Assembly (NCBI RefSeq): GCF_000800805.1
Contig: NZ_CP010070.1
Location: 496,001-560,000 of the forward strand
Length of the DNA: 64,000 nucleotides
Source: Candidatus Methanoplasma termitum
GTDB lineage: Archaea > Thermoplasmatota > Thermoplasmata > Methanomassiliicoccales > Methanomethylophilaceae
Direction of reading: 5' to 3'
The notes under the pieces: generated by a model
What the model saw: the letters and a program-made list of their open reading frames with translations, nothing else
The model's database searches: none
Told to the model about the DNA's origin: nothing
Shown here: piece after piece, positions 44,900 through 53,511 of the stretch
Position numbering within the stretch: position 1 is the first letter of the stretch
How the letters are laid out: each line of letters opens with the position of its first letter
Position numbers and translations under genes: made by a program

Positions 44900-44931
44900 G
44901 TGGGGCATTCCGCCCCACCAAACATTTTTTT
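44900..44931. terminator. Bidirectional terminator between RamA and the ABC operon
   Basis: GTGGGGC at 44900-44906 pairs with GCCCCAC at 44912-44918. A run of T follows on the plus strand at 44925-44931. Confidence 0.7.
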
Positions 44932-45694
44932 AATTTTCCATTACGTTCTCTTTTTCGAGTTCGGTCAATATCTTCTTACGAAGAGCCGTGAACTCAGGCG
45001 TGGCGCGATCCCTCGGGCGCGGCCAAGGGATCTCGATTATTTCCTTTATGGTTGCGGGGCGCTTGGAAAGGATAACGATCCTGTCAGAAAGGAATACTGC
45101 CTCATCGACCGAGTGGGTGACGAACACTATTGTTTGATCGTCATTCTCTATTATCTTGAGGAGTTGGACCTGCATGATGTTCCTTGTCTGGGCATCCAAA
45201 GAACCAAACGGTTCATCCATGAGTATCACCTCCGGATGTCCGACAAGTGCTCTCGCAATGCCAACACGCTGCTTCATGCCTCCAGACAGCTCGCTTACTC
45301 TCGAATCGATGAAATTCTCCAGACCTGCCAGCTTAATGTATTTCTCTGCCCTCTCGCGACGTTCTGCTTTGGGGACCTTCGATATCTCCATCCCAAACTC
45401 TACATTCTTCCTTACGGTTCTCCATGGGAACAACGCAAAGTCTTGGAACACCATGCCTCTATCCGCTCCTGGCTGAGTTATAGGCACATCGTTCAGAAGG
45501 ATGTGCCCTGATGTGGGTTCTTCCAACCCCGCGATCAGTCTGAGGATGGTGGTCTTGCCGCTGCCGGATGGGCCGACGAGAGTTACGATCTCCCCCTTCT
45601 TTATCTCGAGATTGAAGTCTTGCAACGCCACCACTTCTTTGTCTTCTGCCTTGAAGACCTTAGACAGATATTCTAACTTGATTTCTCCGCTCAT
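44930..45694 (-). CDS. ABC transporter ATP-binding protein (SsuB/TauB-like)
   Basis: 254 residues. Walker A is GPSGSGKTT near residue 41, Q loop VFQDFALFPWRTV, signature LSGGMKQRVGIARAL, Walker B VILMDEPFGSLDA and switch VTHSVDEA. The sequence is typical of the nitrate/sulfonate/taurine subfamily. Its start overlaps the permease stop by four bases. Last gene of the SBP-permease-ATPase operon. Confidence 0.94.
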   Translation of the reverse strand: MSGEIKLEYLSKVFKAEDKEVVALQDFNLEIKKGEIVTLVGPSGSGKTTILRLIAGLEEPTSGHILLNDVPITQPGADRGMVFQDFALFPWRTVRKNVEFGMEISKVPKAERRERAEKYIKLAGLENFIDSRVSELSGGMKQRVGIARALVGHPEVILMDEPFGSLDAQTRNIMQVQLLKIIENDDQTIVFVTHSVDEAVFLSDRIVILSKRPATIKEIIEIPWPRPRDRATPEFTALRKKILTELEKENVMEN

Positions 45695-46635
45695 TCAATC
45701 CCCATCCTCTTTGTAAGCACCTTGTGAACATACTCAAACATTCCGGTCGTAAGTATTCCAAGCACTGCGATAATGCCTATTCCGACGAACACATTCGGCC
45801 AGAATCCGATAGATGCTTGTATTCCTACGAAATAACCTATTCCTCCGCCGTAAGAAGCGTACAGTTCGGATGCGACGATACACATCCACCCTATACCGGA
45901 GCCGATTTTTACTCCGTACATTATATACGGAAGAGCACAGGGGAACATTACCTTATAGAAGATCTGGGCCTTCGATGCACCGAGAGTTTTGGACGCATCG
46001 ATGAGGTTCCTGTCTATCTTTGTAACACCGAACGTGGTGTTCGAAAGCAGCGGGAAGAATATTCCTATGAACACCACTAACATCGGACCCCAAGTGTATC
46101 CTGTTGCAAAGAGAAGTACAGGGGCCCATGCGATAGGTGCTATCGGTCTCAGTATCTCCAACATAGGATTCATGAATTCGCTAAGTGTCTTCGATGAACC
46201 CATCAGAAGTCCCATTGGCACGGCAACCAGCATTGCAAGGACGAACCCGCCGAGGAATCGCTCTAAGCTTATTCCGATGTGCGCCCACATCGTCATTCCA
46301 GATATTGGATCCCCATATGAAAACAAGTTAACAAATGCGGTCCAGACCTGTGTAGGCAGAGGGATCGCAGCCGAATTGACAATATACGAAACGTTCCACC
46401 AGATCAGAACGAAGATCGTCAAAGATGCGATAATGATCAGGACGGTCCTTATCAATCTGTGAAAAATATTCTCCTTGTCGTAAGGAATTTTTTTACCTAC
46501 TCTGTTCATTCCGCCGTTAAAAGTTGTGATTGATCTTTTGAAACCGTTACCTACTCTCTTCAGTCCGCCGTTAAAAGTTGTGATTGATCTTTTGAAACCG
46601 TTACCCTCACTGCTATGATTTGACTTTGTTCTCAT
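45691..46635 (-). CDS. ABC transporter permease with duplicated N-terminal segment
   Basis: 314 residues. After an unusual N-terminus the protein has six or so membrane spans and the EAA-type loop (DASKTLGASKAQIFYKVMFPCALPYIM) of SsuC/TauC-like permeases. The first 47 residues hold two near-identical 18-residue units (GNGFKRSITTFNGG), encoded by a 54-base tandem repeat at 46498-46605. They are not part of the usual family and would lie in the cytoplasm. Confidence 0.92.
   Translation of the reverse strand: MRTKSNHSSEGNGFKRSITTFNGGLKRVGNGFKRSITTFNGGMNRVGKKIPYDKENIFHRLIRTVLIIIASLTIFVLIWWNVSYIVNSAAIPLPTQVWTAFVNLFSYGDPISGMTMWAHIGISLERFLGGFVLAMLVAVPMGLLMGSSKTLSEFMNPMLEILRPIAPIAWAPVLLFATGYTWGPMLVVFIGIFFPLLSNTTFGVTKIDRNLIDASKTLGASKAQIFYKVMFPCALPYIMYGVKIGSGIGWMCIVASELYASYGGGIGYFVGIQASIGFWPNVFVGIGIIAVLGILTTGMFEYVHKVLTKRMGIE
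46498..46605. repeat. 54-base tandem repeat in permease 5' end
   Basis: Two in-frame 54-base copies differ at only a few positions; each encodes 18 residues of the permease N-terminus. Confidence 0.9.
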
Positions 46636-46639
46636 AATA

Positions 46640-47752
46640 TCACCACATATTGACTGTGTTCAACACAACAGGAGGAGATCCAACGAAACCGATCTGGACC
46701 ACTCCCGACATTAGGGCATTCATCACATCTCCACCAGCGCCGAAAGGTGTGCCGAGGTTGAGGGTCAACCCGTATTCGGCGAATATTCCTTCTCTTATCC
46801 CTATATGCAGTGCTATTTGGTGAATATCTTGCGCTAACACACCTACATTGATATTAATGTTTGAAAGATCCGAGTAATATGTCGACGGGCGACCCGCTGC
46901 GAGTGAGATGTAACTGTCATCCACCAGCCAATTAGCGAAAGCGGTAGATGAGTCGAATCCAATTTTATTGATTGTGTTCTTAAGAAGCCCCAGGCTTGAG
47001 TATGTATCCACCATCGTCTCGATACCGGCCCTCAGATTATCCAGTGAGTATGTGTAAACGACGTTTTGAAGTGCTGCGTTAATGACCATTTCGTTGCTTA
47101 CTCCGGCGATGCTCTTTACGTACTCGACAAGTTTAGCATGGTTCGGACTGCTGACATTAACGGCATCTTGCAGCCACACCACAGATGCCGAATATGCAGA
47201 CAGGAATCTCAATACTGCGTTAGGGTTGTCATATACGAACGCTCTGCTTGCGGCCACTACACAACACGGATGTCCCTCCCACAGTTCGCTTGTTGTCCCC
47301 ACACCGTATGCGTTATAAACTCCGGATTGCACTGTGATGTTACTGTAGTGTGCTTCCCACGGTATTCCCCCATCGATCTGCCCCCCAAGCAACGATGTTC
47401 CCATATTCCCTGGAGCGACTGCCGTCCAATAGACTGTATCGCTGTTCCTGACGTCATTGTAAAGTTCGAACTTTAAACCGAGTGTGTTAACAACAAAATC
47501 CATCAAAATCATGTGCTGGATAGATGAGGGGCCCGGGGTAGCAAAAACATGCCCGCCCCAATTAGTTGTTGTATTCGGATCAAATGTTAACCCTATTACA
47601 GAATTACTGGCGAATATTCCAGATCCTTCCTCGTTCACCATTGCCACTATAACAACACGATCTTTCTGTTCAGCATTTTTAGAGAGATATATTGCGCTTC
47701 CGGCAAGGACAACAATAAGAATCACTACGACTGTCCAAACTTTAACGTTCAA
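46640..47752 (-). CDS. ABC transporter substrate-binding protein, apparently circularly permuted
   Basis: About 370 residues from TTG 47752 (a GTG at 47782 is also possible but lies at the TATA box). The N-terminus has a signal-type membrane segment. The next segments VIVAMVNEEGSGIFAS, HVFATPGPSSIQHMILM, IPWEAHYSNI and EGHPCCVVAAS match the middle and later parts of SsuA/NMT1-type binding proteins. The last 70 residues (VGVLAQDIHQIALHIGIREGIF to VQIGFVGSPPVVL) match what is normally the N-terminal start of these proteins. The order of lobes is thus rotated. Likely membrane-anchored outside the cell. Confidence 0.85.
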   Translation of the reverse strand: MNVKVWTVVVILIVVLAGSAIYLSKNAEQKDRVVIVAMVNEEGSGIFASNSVIGLTFDPNTTTNWGGHVFATPGPSSIQHMILMDFVVNTLGLKFELYNDVRNSDTVYWTAVAPGNMGTSLLGGQIDGGIPWEAHYSNITVQSGVYNAYGVGTTSELWEGHPCCVVAASRAFVYDNPNAVLRFLSAYSASVVWLQDAVNVSSPNHAKLVEYVKSIAGVSNEMVINAALQNVVYTYSLDNLRAGIETMVDTYSSLGLLKNTINKIGFDSSTAFANWLVDDSYISLAAGRPSTYYSDLSNININVGVLAQDIHQIALHIGIREGIFAEYGLTLNLGTPFGAGGDVMNALMSGVVQIGFVGSPPVVLNTVNMW

Positions 47753-47780
47753 CGACTCACATCCAAAAAAAAGAACTGAC

Positions 47781-47825
47781 ACAATATATATAACCTTTTT
47801 AGGATATTTTATCCTATTTAGGATA
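47781..47825 (-). promoter_or_regulatory. Promoter with three alternating TAGGATA half-sites
   Basis: TATA-like TTATATATA lies at 47784-47794 on the minus strand. Directly upstream are TAGGATA (47800-47806), TATCCTA (47810-47816) and TAGGATA (47819-47825), making two overlapping inverted repeats with 3- and 2-base spacers. The layout is similar to binding sites of DtxR/MntR-type metal regulators (TTAGG-type half-sites), but the regulator is unknown. It would control the ABC importer. Confidence 0.6.
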
Positions 47826-47939
47826 ATATTTTTGTACCATTGCCATTAATGGAACGTATCTTAATAATTGCTGTATCTTCAAAAACATTATTGTTGGTTT
47901 CTGGATAAAAAATATGAACCTACAAAGGATGCTGCAATC

Positions 47940-48623
47940 ATGTTCGTTCACGTCAACGGAGTGGAAATCTATTATGAGATAGATGGTGACGGCTCGCCTA
48001 TCATACTTCTGCACGGCAACGGCGAGCACCACCGCATATTCGACCGTCTTGTCGACGACTTGAAAAAGAACCATAAGGTGTTCTCGATGGACACGCGCGG
48101 CCACGGAGAAAGCGAAAAGGTGGACTCGTTCCATTATTCGGATATGGTAGAAGATGTCGCCGCCTTCATTCGTGAGCTAAGGATCGAAAGACCGATCGTA
48201 TACGGCTTCAGCGACGGCGGTATCGTGGGGCTCATGCTCGCTTCGAAATATCCGGATGTCCTGTCAGGGCTCATCGCAAGCGGCCCGAACCTCACCCCCA
48301 AGGACGTCATACTGAAGGAACGTCTGCCGATGCGGATCGTGAACATCTTTAAGAGGGACCCTAAAGTAAAAATGATGATCGAAGAACCGAACATCACCGA
48401 TGAGGATCTCATGAGGATCAAGATTCCGGTGTTGATCACGGTCGCGGAAAAGGACATCATCCCCATATCGCATGCGGAACATATCGCAAACACGGTCGGG
48501 AACGGAAGTCTTATCATCGTTCCTTATGAGGATCATGCGAGCTACATTGTGCATTCGGACAGGTTGTTCCCGCTTATATCGGACTTCGTTGAACGAGTCT
48601 CTGTCGCAGACCGGCAGATCTGA
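47940..48623 (+). CDS. Alpha/beta hydrolase
   Basis: About 227 residues from ATG 47940. It has HGNGEHHRIFD at the oxyanion hole, nucleophile elbow GFSDGG, TVAEKDIIPISHAE with the acid, and the catalytic His in YEDHASYIV. A typical small soluble hydrolase. It lies divergent from the ABC importer, with AAAGGA before the ATG. Substrate unknown. Confidence 0.9.
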   Translation: MFVHVNGVEIYYEIDGDGSPIILLHGNGEHHRIFDRLVDDLKKNHKVFSMDTRGHGESEKVDSFHYSDMVEDVAAFIRELRIERPIVYGFSDGGIVGLMLASKYPDVLSGLIASGPNLTPKDVILKERLPMRIVNIFKRDPKVKMMIEEPNITDEDLMRIKIPVLITVAEKDIIPISHAEHIANTVGNGSLIIVPYEDHASYIVHSDRLFPLISDFVERVSVADRQI

Positions 48624-48635
48624 CCGAAGCAATGA

Positions 48636-49118
48636 TCATGCTTTCGGCCTCGGTTTCCTCTTTCCGGTGAACTCGGCGGAGACTATCTTGTACACACAGA
48701 CTGCTTTTGCCTGATCGGCGGTAAAAACAGCTTCCTTCCCTGACTGATGTTTGAACATTATCGATAACGCTTCGCATTTTTCAACTGCGTCCTGAATGAA
48801 GAACACCTCGCCGTATCCGATCATGCTTGCAAAGTAATAGCCTGAGTTGCACGGAGTATCCGTGAACATCGGCTCGCCTTCGCTCGCCATTTCAAAGCAG
48901 ACCTTGTTATTCTTTCTGAGAATGTCAATCTTCTTCCCTTCATGCGCACTGTGAAAGTACAGTTCTAAAACACCGTTCTCAAGGAATTTGTAACCGAAGC
49001 TCAGGGGGACCACATACGGTGCGCCGTCGTCGACCATCGCCACATGGCAGGTCTTGCACCGAAGGATGATCTTCTCTATTTCATCCCTATCTTTTACTTC
49101 CCTGTCCTTTCGTCTCAT
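48636..49118 (-). CDS. NimA-like flavin-binding protein (pyridoxamine oxidase fold)
   Basis: 160 residues of the FMN-binding split-barrel type. Features are MRRKDREVKDRDEIEKIILRCKTCHVAMVDDGAPYVVPL, the start seen in 5-nitroimidazole reductase NimA-like proteins, and YYFASMIGYGEVFFI. It presumably binds FMN and reduces a nitro or similar group. Two or three bases separate it from the TDT transporter gene upstream, so they form an operon. Confidence 0.88.
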   Translation of the reverse strand: MRRKDREVKDRDEIEKIILRCKTCHVAMVDDGAPYVVPLSFGYKFLENGVLELYFHSAHEGKKIDILRKNNKVCFEMASEGEPMFTDTPCNSGYYFASMIGYGEVFFIQDAVEKCEALSIMFKHQSGKEAVFTADQAKAVCVYKIVSAEFTGKRKPRPKA

Positions 49119-49121
49119 TTT

Positions 49122-50066
49122 TCACGCCGTCGTCCCCGGACCCTTTGCGGTCCGGTACAGATATATGACATATCTTATGAACACGTATACGACCATAAGT
49201 ATCGCCGCGGCCACGGTTATCTCTCTTAGTATCACGAATATCTCGACGGACGAGAGCCCATAGTATTCGCCGAACCTGTAGAACGACACTGCGCTTATCA
49301 CAAGAGGGAAAGTGAGCGCCGCATAACTGGGATAGAACTTACTGTTGAGCATTTTCGGCATGTATGCCATAACGGCAATGTAGCTGACAACACTCAATAT
49401 GATCAGCAAAATAAGGACGAACTCGGGCGGCGAACCGCCGAACGCCGAGAGACCGCCGACTATGCAGAGGTTGGCAGGGGCGGCGAATATCGCGATCTGA
49501 GGGGTCAGCGGTTCCGGGATCTTCCTGACCTTCAGCGTACGGTAGGCCGCCAGCGGTAAAATGATCAAATACCCTATGAGTCCGCACCAGAATAATATCT
49601 TTCCGAGATCCTGCATCCCGAACGTCGGAGAGGTTACGCTTGCCACCACGTATCCGACAAATACGATGACCCAGCTCGGGAATACCGTCATCATGTTGAA
49701 TTTGAGCATGAATTTTTTTACAAAGAAGAACATGAACACAAAACTCATTATGATCGCTCCGAGCCAGACCGCAAGTGCGACATCGAAGGCGAAGTTTTTT
49801 ATGTATGTGGAAAGGAGCATGAGCGTCATCGTATACGTCGGCAGAACTGCGAAAGCGGCGGGATTCTCTATGTCCTTGATTATCCCCCGCCAATCTACAA
49901 CTATCCTGATCGTGAACAATGCCATTATTATTGCCGACAGTGCCGCAAGTATGCTGTACGAATAGAGATCATACCTCTGGGAAAGAAAGATATCGAGGGA
50001 TGCGAGCGCCAATGCCAGGCCGCATATCGGTACCGGTACCTTGGAAATGAATTGTCTTGCGTTCAC
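49122..50066 (-). CDS. TDT family transporter (TehA/SLAC1-like)
   Basis: 314 residues with about ten membrane helices in the layout of the tellurite-resistance/dicarboxylate transporter family (KVPVPICGLALALASLD at the start, then FVGYVVASVTSPTFG and FAAPANLCIVGGLSAFGG in the middle). These conduct anions such as C4-dicarboxylates, chloride or sulfite. It is followed by the NimA-like gene. Confidence 0.85.
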   Translation of the reverse strand: MNARQFISKVPVPICGLALALASLDIFLSQRYDLYSYSILAALSAIIMALFTIRIVVDWRGIIKDIENPAAFAVLPTYTMTLMLLSTYIKNFAFDVALAVWLGAIIMSFVFMFFFVKKFMLKFNMMTVFPSWVIVFVGYVVASVTSPTFGMQDLGKILFWCGLIGYLIILPLAAYRTLKVRKIPEPLTPQIAIFAAPANLCIVGGLSAFGGSPPEFVLILLIILSVVSYIAVMAYMPKMLNSKFYPSYAALTFPLVISAVSFYRFGEYYGLSSVEIFVILREITVAAAILMVVYVFIRYVIYLYRTAKGPGTTA

Positions 50067-50208
50067 AATGATGTCCTCTTTACTCTGTACGCACTCTGCT
50101 GAATATAAGCTTACGTTCTGTGCGTTCTGGCATAGTCTGCGTTCTCATAAAGGGCATGCGCACACTATCGGCGCATTCTGAACAAAACCCTTGTGCAGGA
50201 TGGTTTAG

Positions 50209-50291
50209 TGCAGGAGAAGGGATTTGAACCCTTGTATCACTAAGAACAGGATCCTAAGTCCTGCGCCGTTTCCGTGCTTGGCTACCCCTGC
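50209..50291 (-). tRNA. tRNA-Leu (anticodon TAG)
   Basis: 83 bases with acceptor GCAGGGG/CTCCTGC, anticodon stem CAGGA/TCCTG with loop CTTAGGA, a long type II variable arm and T arm AAGGG-TTCAAAT-CCCTT. Discriminator A; CCA is not encoded. It reads CUA leucine codons. The flanks 50067-50208 and 50292-50416 hold no genes; the first has several short TGCGTTCT-like repeats. Confidence 0.93.
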
Positions 50292-50385
50292 TTACTTAGA
50301 CCTGACGACCGTTTTCTTTATTATCATTTTCCTCTCGAATAATGTGTTATGGAGGATTTTGACCGCAATTTACACGGATGCGACA

Positions 50386-50412
50386 CCAAGACGACGCCGA
50401 GTGTCGTCTTGG
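50386..50412. repeat. 10-bp inverted repeat beside the KilA-N gene
   Basis: CCAAGACGAC at 50386-50395 and GTCGTCTTGG at 50403-50412 form a strong hairpin, followed by TTTT on the plus strand. It lies just beyond the 3' end of the KilA-N gene. It may be a terminator or a mobile-element end. Confidence 0.6.
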
Positions 50413-50416
50413 CTTT

Positions 50417-51205
50417 TCATTTTTGTTTTACAGGAACCAATATTCCAGAATTCTTTCCACCTTCTTTCTGAATATATCCTTTATCTGCCAGCTTTGCCAG
50501 AGTCCTCTGTGCTGTTCTGGGATTAATATCCATTATTTTGGGTATATCTGCAGTTTTCCGTACTGTTCCTTCATAGATCAGCTTATAGACCTCCGACTCG
50601 GTTTCTGTCATGTTCAATGTATTCATAAATGCCATTTCAGAATCATTTGTTTCTCTTACATCTGGAGAGAAACCAAGGACGTTGAGAATTGTGTTGGGTA
50701 TCTCCTTTATTGCATTTGTGTGAAAAAGATAGTTCACTTTTGCAAGTTCGCGTTTTGCATTCCATTCCAGTGTTTTCTGTTCTTCTTCTCTGAGGCGCTG
50801 ATATTCACGTATCATATACAGTTTGAACTCTACCGATACCCAGGATGCGAATTCGAAAGCAATGTCCTTGTGCGCAAATGTTCCTTGGCTATAACGCCCG
50901 CGGCTGGCCGTTATGCCAATAGCGTTTGTTTTTCCCACCCACTGTTCGACTGACAGTGTGAATGCGTTATATCCCGCCTCGTTTCTAAAGAGGTCGAATT
51001 CGACCCCTTTAAAATCGGGGTTGTTCAATGTTTCCCACAATCCGAGAAAGGCAATAGTCTCTTTTTTTCTTAGCCGATTCTTGATCACGTCTTTTGTGCT
51101 CTCGTTCTTAAATCTGGCTATATCTGTCAGCGAGATATAATATTCTTGTGCGATGCGTTTGTATCGAACATCAATGCCTTTAACAGTTAACTTATCTTCT
51201 GTCAT
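50417..51205 (-). CDS. KilA-N domain protein with C-terminal winged helix
   Basis: About 262 residues. The N-terminal KilA-N-type region (YYISLTDIARFKNES and ETLNNPDFKGVEFDLFRNEAGYNAFTLSVEQWV) is a DNA-binding module known from phages and viruses. A helical middle follows, then a winged-helix-like end (LTETESEVYKLIYEG, TADIPKIMDINPRTAQRTLAKLADKGYI). ATG 51205 follows an AAGGAG site. KilA-N genes next to tRNAs usually mark old integrated elements. No integrase or other phage gene is seen here. Confidence 0.85.
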   Translation of the reverse strand: MTEDKLTVKGIDVRYKRIAQEYYISLTDIARFKNESTKDVIKNRLRKKETIAFLGLWETLNNPDFKGVEFDLFRNEAGYNAFTLSVEQWVGKTNAIGITASRGRYSQGTFAHKDIAFEFASWVSVEFKLYMIREYQRLREEEQKTLEWNAKRELAKVNYLFHTNAIKEIPNTILNVLGFSPDVRETNDSEMAFMNTLNMTETESEVYKLIYEGTVRKTADIPKIMDINPRTAQRTLAKLADKGYIQKEGGKNSGILVPVKQK

Positions 51206-51226
51206 CTCTGCTTCTCCTTTATGCAA

Positions 51227-51699
51227 GGTGTTCCTTCACAGAGGACAATATTCGGGGTCGCAGGCCGTATTGTACTCTAGGTCCTCAGTAGCGACAAAAT
51301 GCTTCCTTTATCCGTTATCGCTACGGGCCGAGCCTTGTTTTCCTTACCGAAAATATGAGTGTGAAACGAGTATAAAGTCTCCAGGGGGGTATCCGAAACT
51401 GATCCATATAAAACAGTGATCCTCCTATGATGTAGTGCCAACAAACAACCACAGAAAAATCATTTGCGGGAGGGATATCCAGACATAAAGATGGATCCGT
51501 TCGTTCCAGATGCCGTGCGCATCCATCCGAACTTGTTTTCGGCACAAATAAGAAACCGAAAGTGAGATGCGGGGGGAGTACATTTCATACAAGGCGACAT
51601 GTAACGGGTGCGGTGTAGGGTTTATCCAACACGGTCTGTTACTAACGAAACCCAATTAAATAAAAAACAGATATACATTGAGAAAGAGGAGCCAAGATA
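51227..51699. other. Gene-free stretch between KilA-N and iorA
   Basis: About 470 bases without a convincing gene on either strand. It holds the promoter side of the KilA-N gene, an inverted repeat GTAGCGA (51288-51294) / TCGCTAC (51318-51324), and at its right end TATA-like AATTAAATAAA (51653-51663) for iorA. It may be the remainder of an integrated element. Confidence 0.5.
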
Positions 51700-53511
51700 A
51701 TGAACATTCTTGATAACAGCGGCAAAGGCCTTTTGCTCGGTAATGAGGCCATCGTAAGGGGCCTGATAGAGTCCGGAGTGAAGTTCGCATCCACATATCC
51801 AGGTACCCCTTCCTCTGAGATCGGCAACATATTGTCGGAGATCTCGGAGAAGATCGGGATGTACTTCGAGTTCTCCACCAATGAGAAAGTGGCGCTCGAA
51901 GCCTCCGCTGCGGCAGCCTGCTCGGGTGTAAGATCCTTCGCTTTCATGAAACATGTCGGCGTGAACGTGGCCGCCGATTCTTTGATGACGTTGGCGTACT
52001 CCGGAGTAAGGAGCGGGATGCTCGTACTCAGTGCCGACGACCCTTCTGCGCACAGTTCTCAGAACGAACAGGATAACAGATACTTCTCTTTGCTGTCCTT
52101 GCTGCCGATGATCGAGCCCTCGACCCCGGCCGAGGCAAAAGAGATGATAAGCTATGCGTACGAAGTATCGGAGAAGCTCAGCCTGCCGGTGATATACAGG
52201 ACAACGACCAGGGTCAACCACGCAAGATCGATCGTGGAGTTAGGACCGAGAGCGGACACACCCGCGAAAGGACACTTCGTCAAGGACGACAGAAGGTTCG
52301 TATGCATACCTGCCTTTGCTAAATTCAACAGATTGAAACTGCTTGAGCAGAACAAAAAGGCGCAGGAACTGTCGGAAATATCGCCGCTCAACCGCATCGA
52401 AGGCAGAGGCGATGTGGGTGTGATCACATCCGGAGTAAGCTACACATACATCAAAGAATACACATCAGGCGCATCGATCCTCAAGATCGGGTTCACTAAT
52501 CCTCTTCCGGAAAAGAAGATCGCCGATTTCGTTAGGGGAAAAAAATACATTATCGTCGCCGAGGAGCTGGAGCCTTTCCTGGAGGACCAGGTATTCCGTA
52601 TCTGCGCACAGAACGGCATAAACGTTCCCATTTACGGAAAGAGGTCCGGACATCTGCCCAGAGAGTGGGAATTCTCTCCGGACACGATGAAGAAGCTCAA
52701 GGACCTTCTCAAGGTAAGAGAAATGCCTACGCCTCTTGCCCAGCCTGACATAAAGCTTCCCAACCGCCCCGCGACATTGTGCGTTGGATGCCCCCACAGA
52801 GGCATGTACGCAGCTTCAAAGAAGGCCGTGGGAAAAAGAGATGTGGTCTATTGCTCGGATATCGGCTGTTATACTCTCGGGGTGCAGCCGCCGTTCAACG
52901 CCGCCGACTTCGTACTTTGCATGGGAGGCGGGACCGGAGCCGCGGGAGGGTTCGAAAAGGCCACCGATCAGAAAGTTGTATCTTTCATAGGAGATTCGAC
53001 ATTCTTCCACGCAGGCATCGGACCGCTTACATCCGCGCTTTTCAACGGCCACAAGATCGTACTTGTCATACTGGATAACAGGACGACCGCGATGACCGGC
53101 CATCAGCCAAACCCGGGCACCGGAAGGGACTTCGGTACGAACCGCACCGGACCTATCGACCTTGAGAATATGGTCAGAGGACTCGGTATCGAATTCATAA
53201 GGACCGTTAACCCATATGACGTAAAGGCAGCAGAGAAAGTGATGAGGGAGGCTCTGGACCATGACGGCATCGCCGTCGTCATATCCAAGTGCCCGTGTCC
53301 TCTGGAGCTTAAGAAGAGCAAGACCCTGGTAACAAGGGAGTGTCACGTCAACCAGGATAAATGCATCCATTGTTTCACCTGTGTGAAAACAATATCATGT
53401 CCGGCTCTTTTCAAGAAAGGGGAGACAATCACGACCGATCCGACGCAATGCATAGGATGCGGTATGTGCGCGAATGTGTGCCCCAAGGGTGCGATAGAGG
53501 TGGGAAAATGA
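51700..53511 (+). CDS. iorA: Indolepyruvate:ferredoxin oxidoreductase alpha subunit
   Basis: 603 residues. The N-terminal pyrimidine-binding domain (LLGNEAIVRGLIESGVKFASTYPGTPSSE) is followed by a thiamine diphosphate domain with GDSTFFHAGIGPL and LDNRTTAMTGHQPNPG. The C-terminal ferredoxin domain has two Cys clusters (CIHCFTCVKTISCP and CIGCGMCANVCP). It oxidatively decarboxylates aryl pyruvates to acyl-CoA with ferredoxin as acceptor. A GAGGAG site precedes the ATG. Cotranscribed with iorB. Confidence 0.96.
   Translation: MNILDNSGKGLLLGNEAIVRGLIESGVKFASTYPGTPSSEIGNILSEISEKIGMYFEFSTNEKVALEASAAAACSGVRSFAFMKHVGVNVAADSLMTLAYSGVRSGMLVLSADDPSAHSSQNEQDNRYFSLLSLLPMIEPSTPAEAKEMISYAYEVSEKLSLPVIYRTTTRVNHARSIVELGPRADTPAKGHFVKDDRRFVCIPAFAKFNRLKLLEQNKKAQELSEISPLNRIEGRGDVGVITSGVSYTYIKEYTSGASILKIGFTNPLPEKKIADFVRGKKYIIVAEELEPFLEDQVFRICAQNGINVPIYGKRSGHLPREWEFSPDTMKKLKDLLKVREMPTPLAQPDIKLPNRPATLCVGCPHRGMYAASKKAVGKRDVVYCSDIGCYTLGVQPPFNAADFVLCMGGGTGAAGGFEKATDQKVVSFIGDSTFFHAGIGPLTSALFNGHKIVLVILDNRTTAMTGHQPNPGTGRDFGTNRTGPIDLENMVRGLGIEFIRTVNPYDVKAAEKVMREALDHDGIAVVISKCPCPLELKKSKTLVTRECHVNQDKCIHCFTCVKTISCPALFKKGETITTDPTQCIGCGMCANVCPKGAIEVGK

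Noticed and set aside
51425-51655. Minus-strand ORF that would extend past a TAG in the gap before iorA
   Set aside because: Reading through the TAG adds 22 residues but neither part resembles a protein family, and no promoter or ribosome site is seen.
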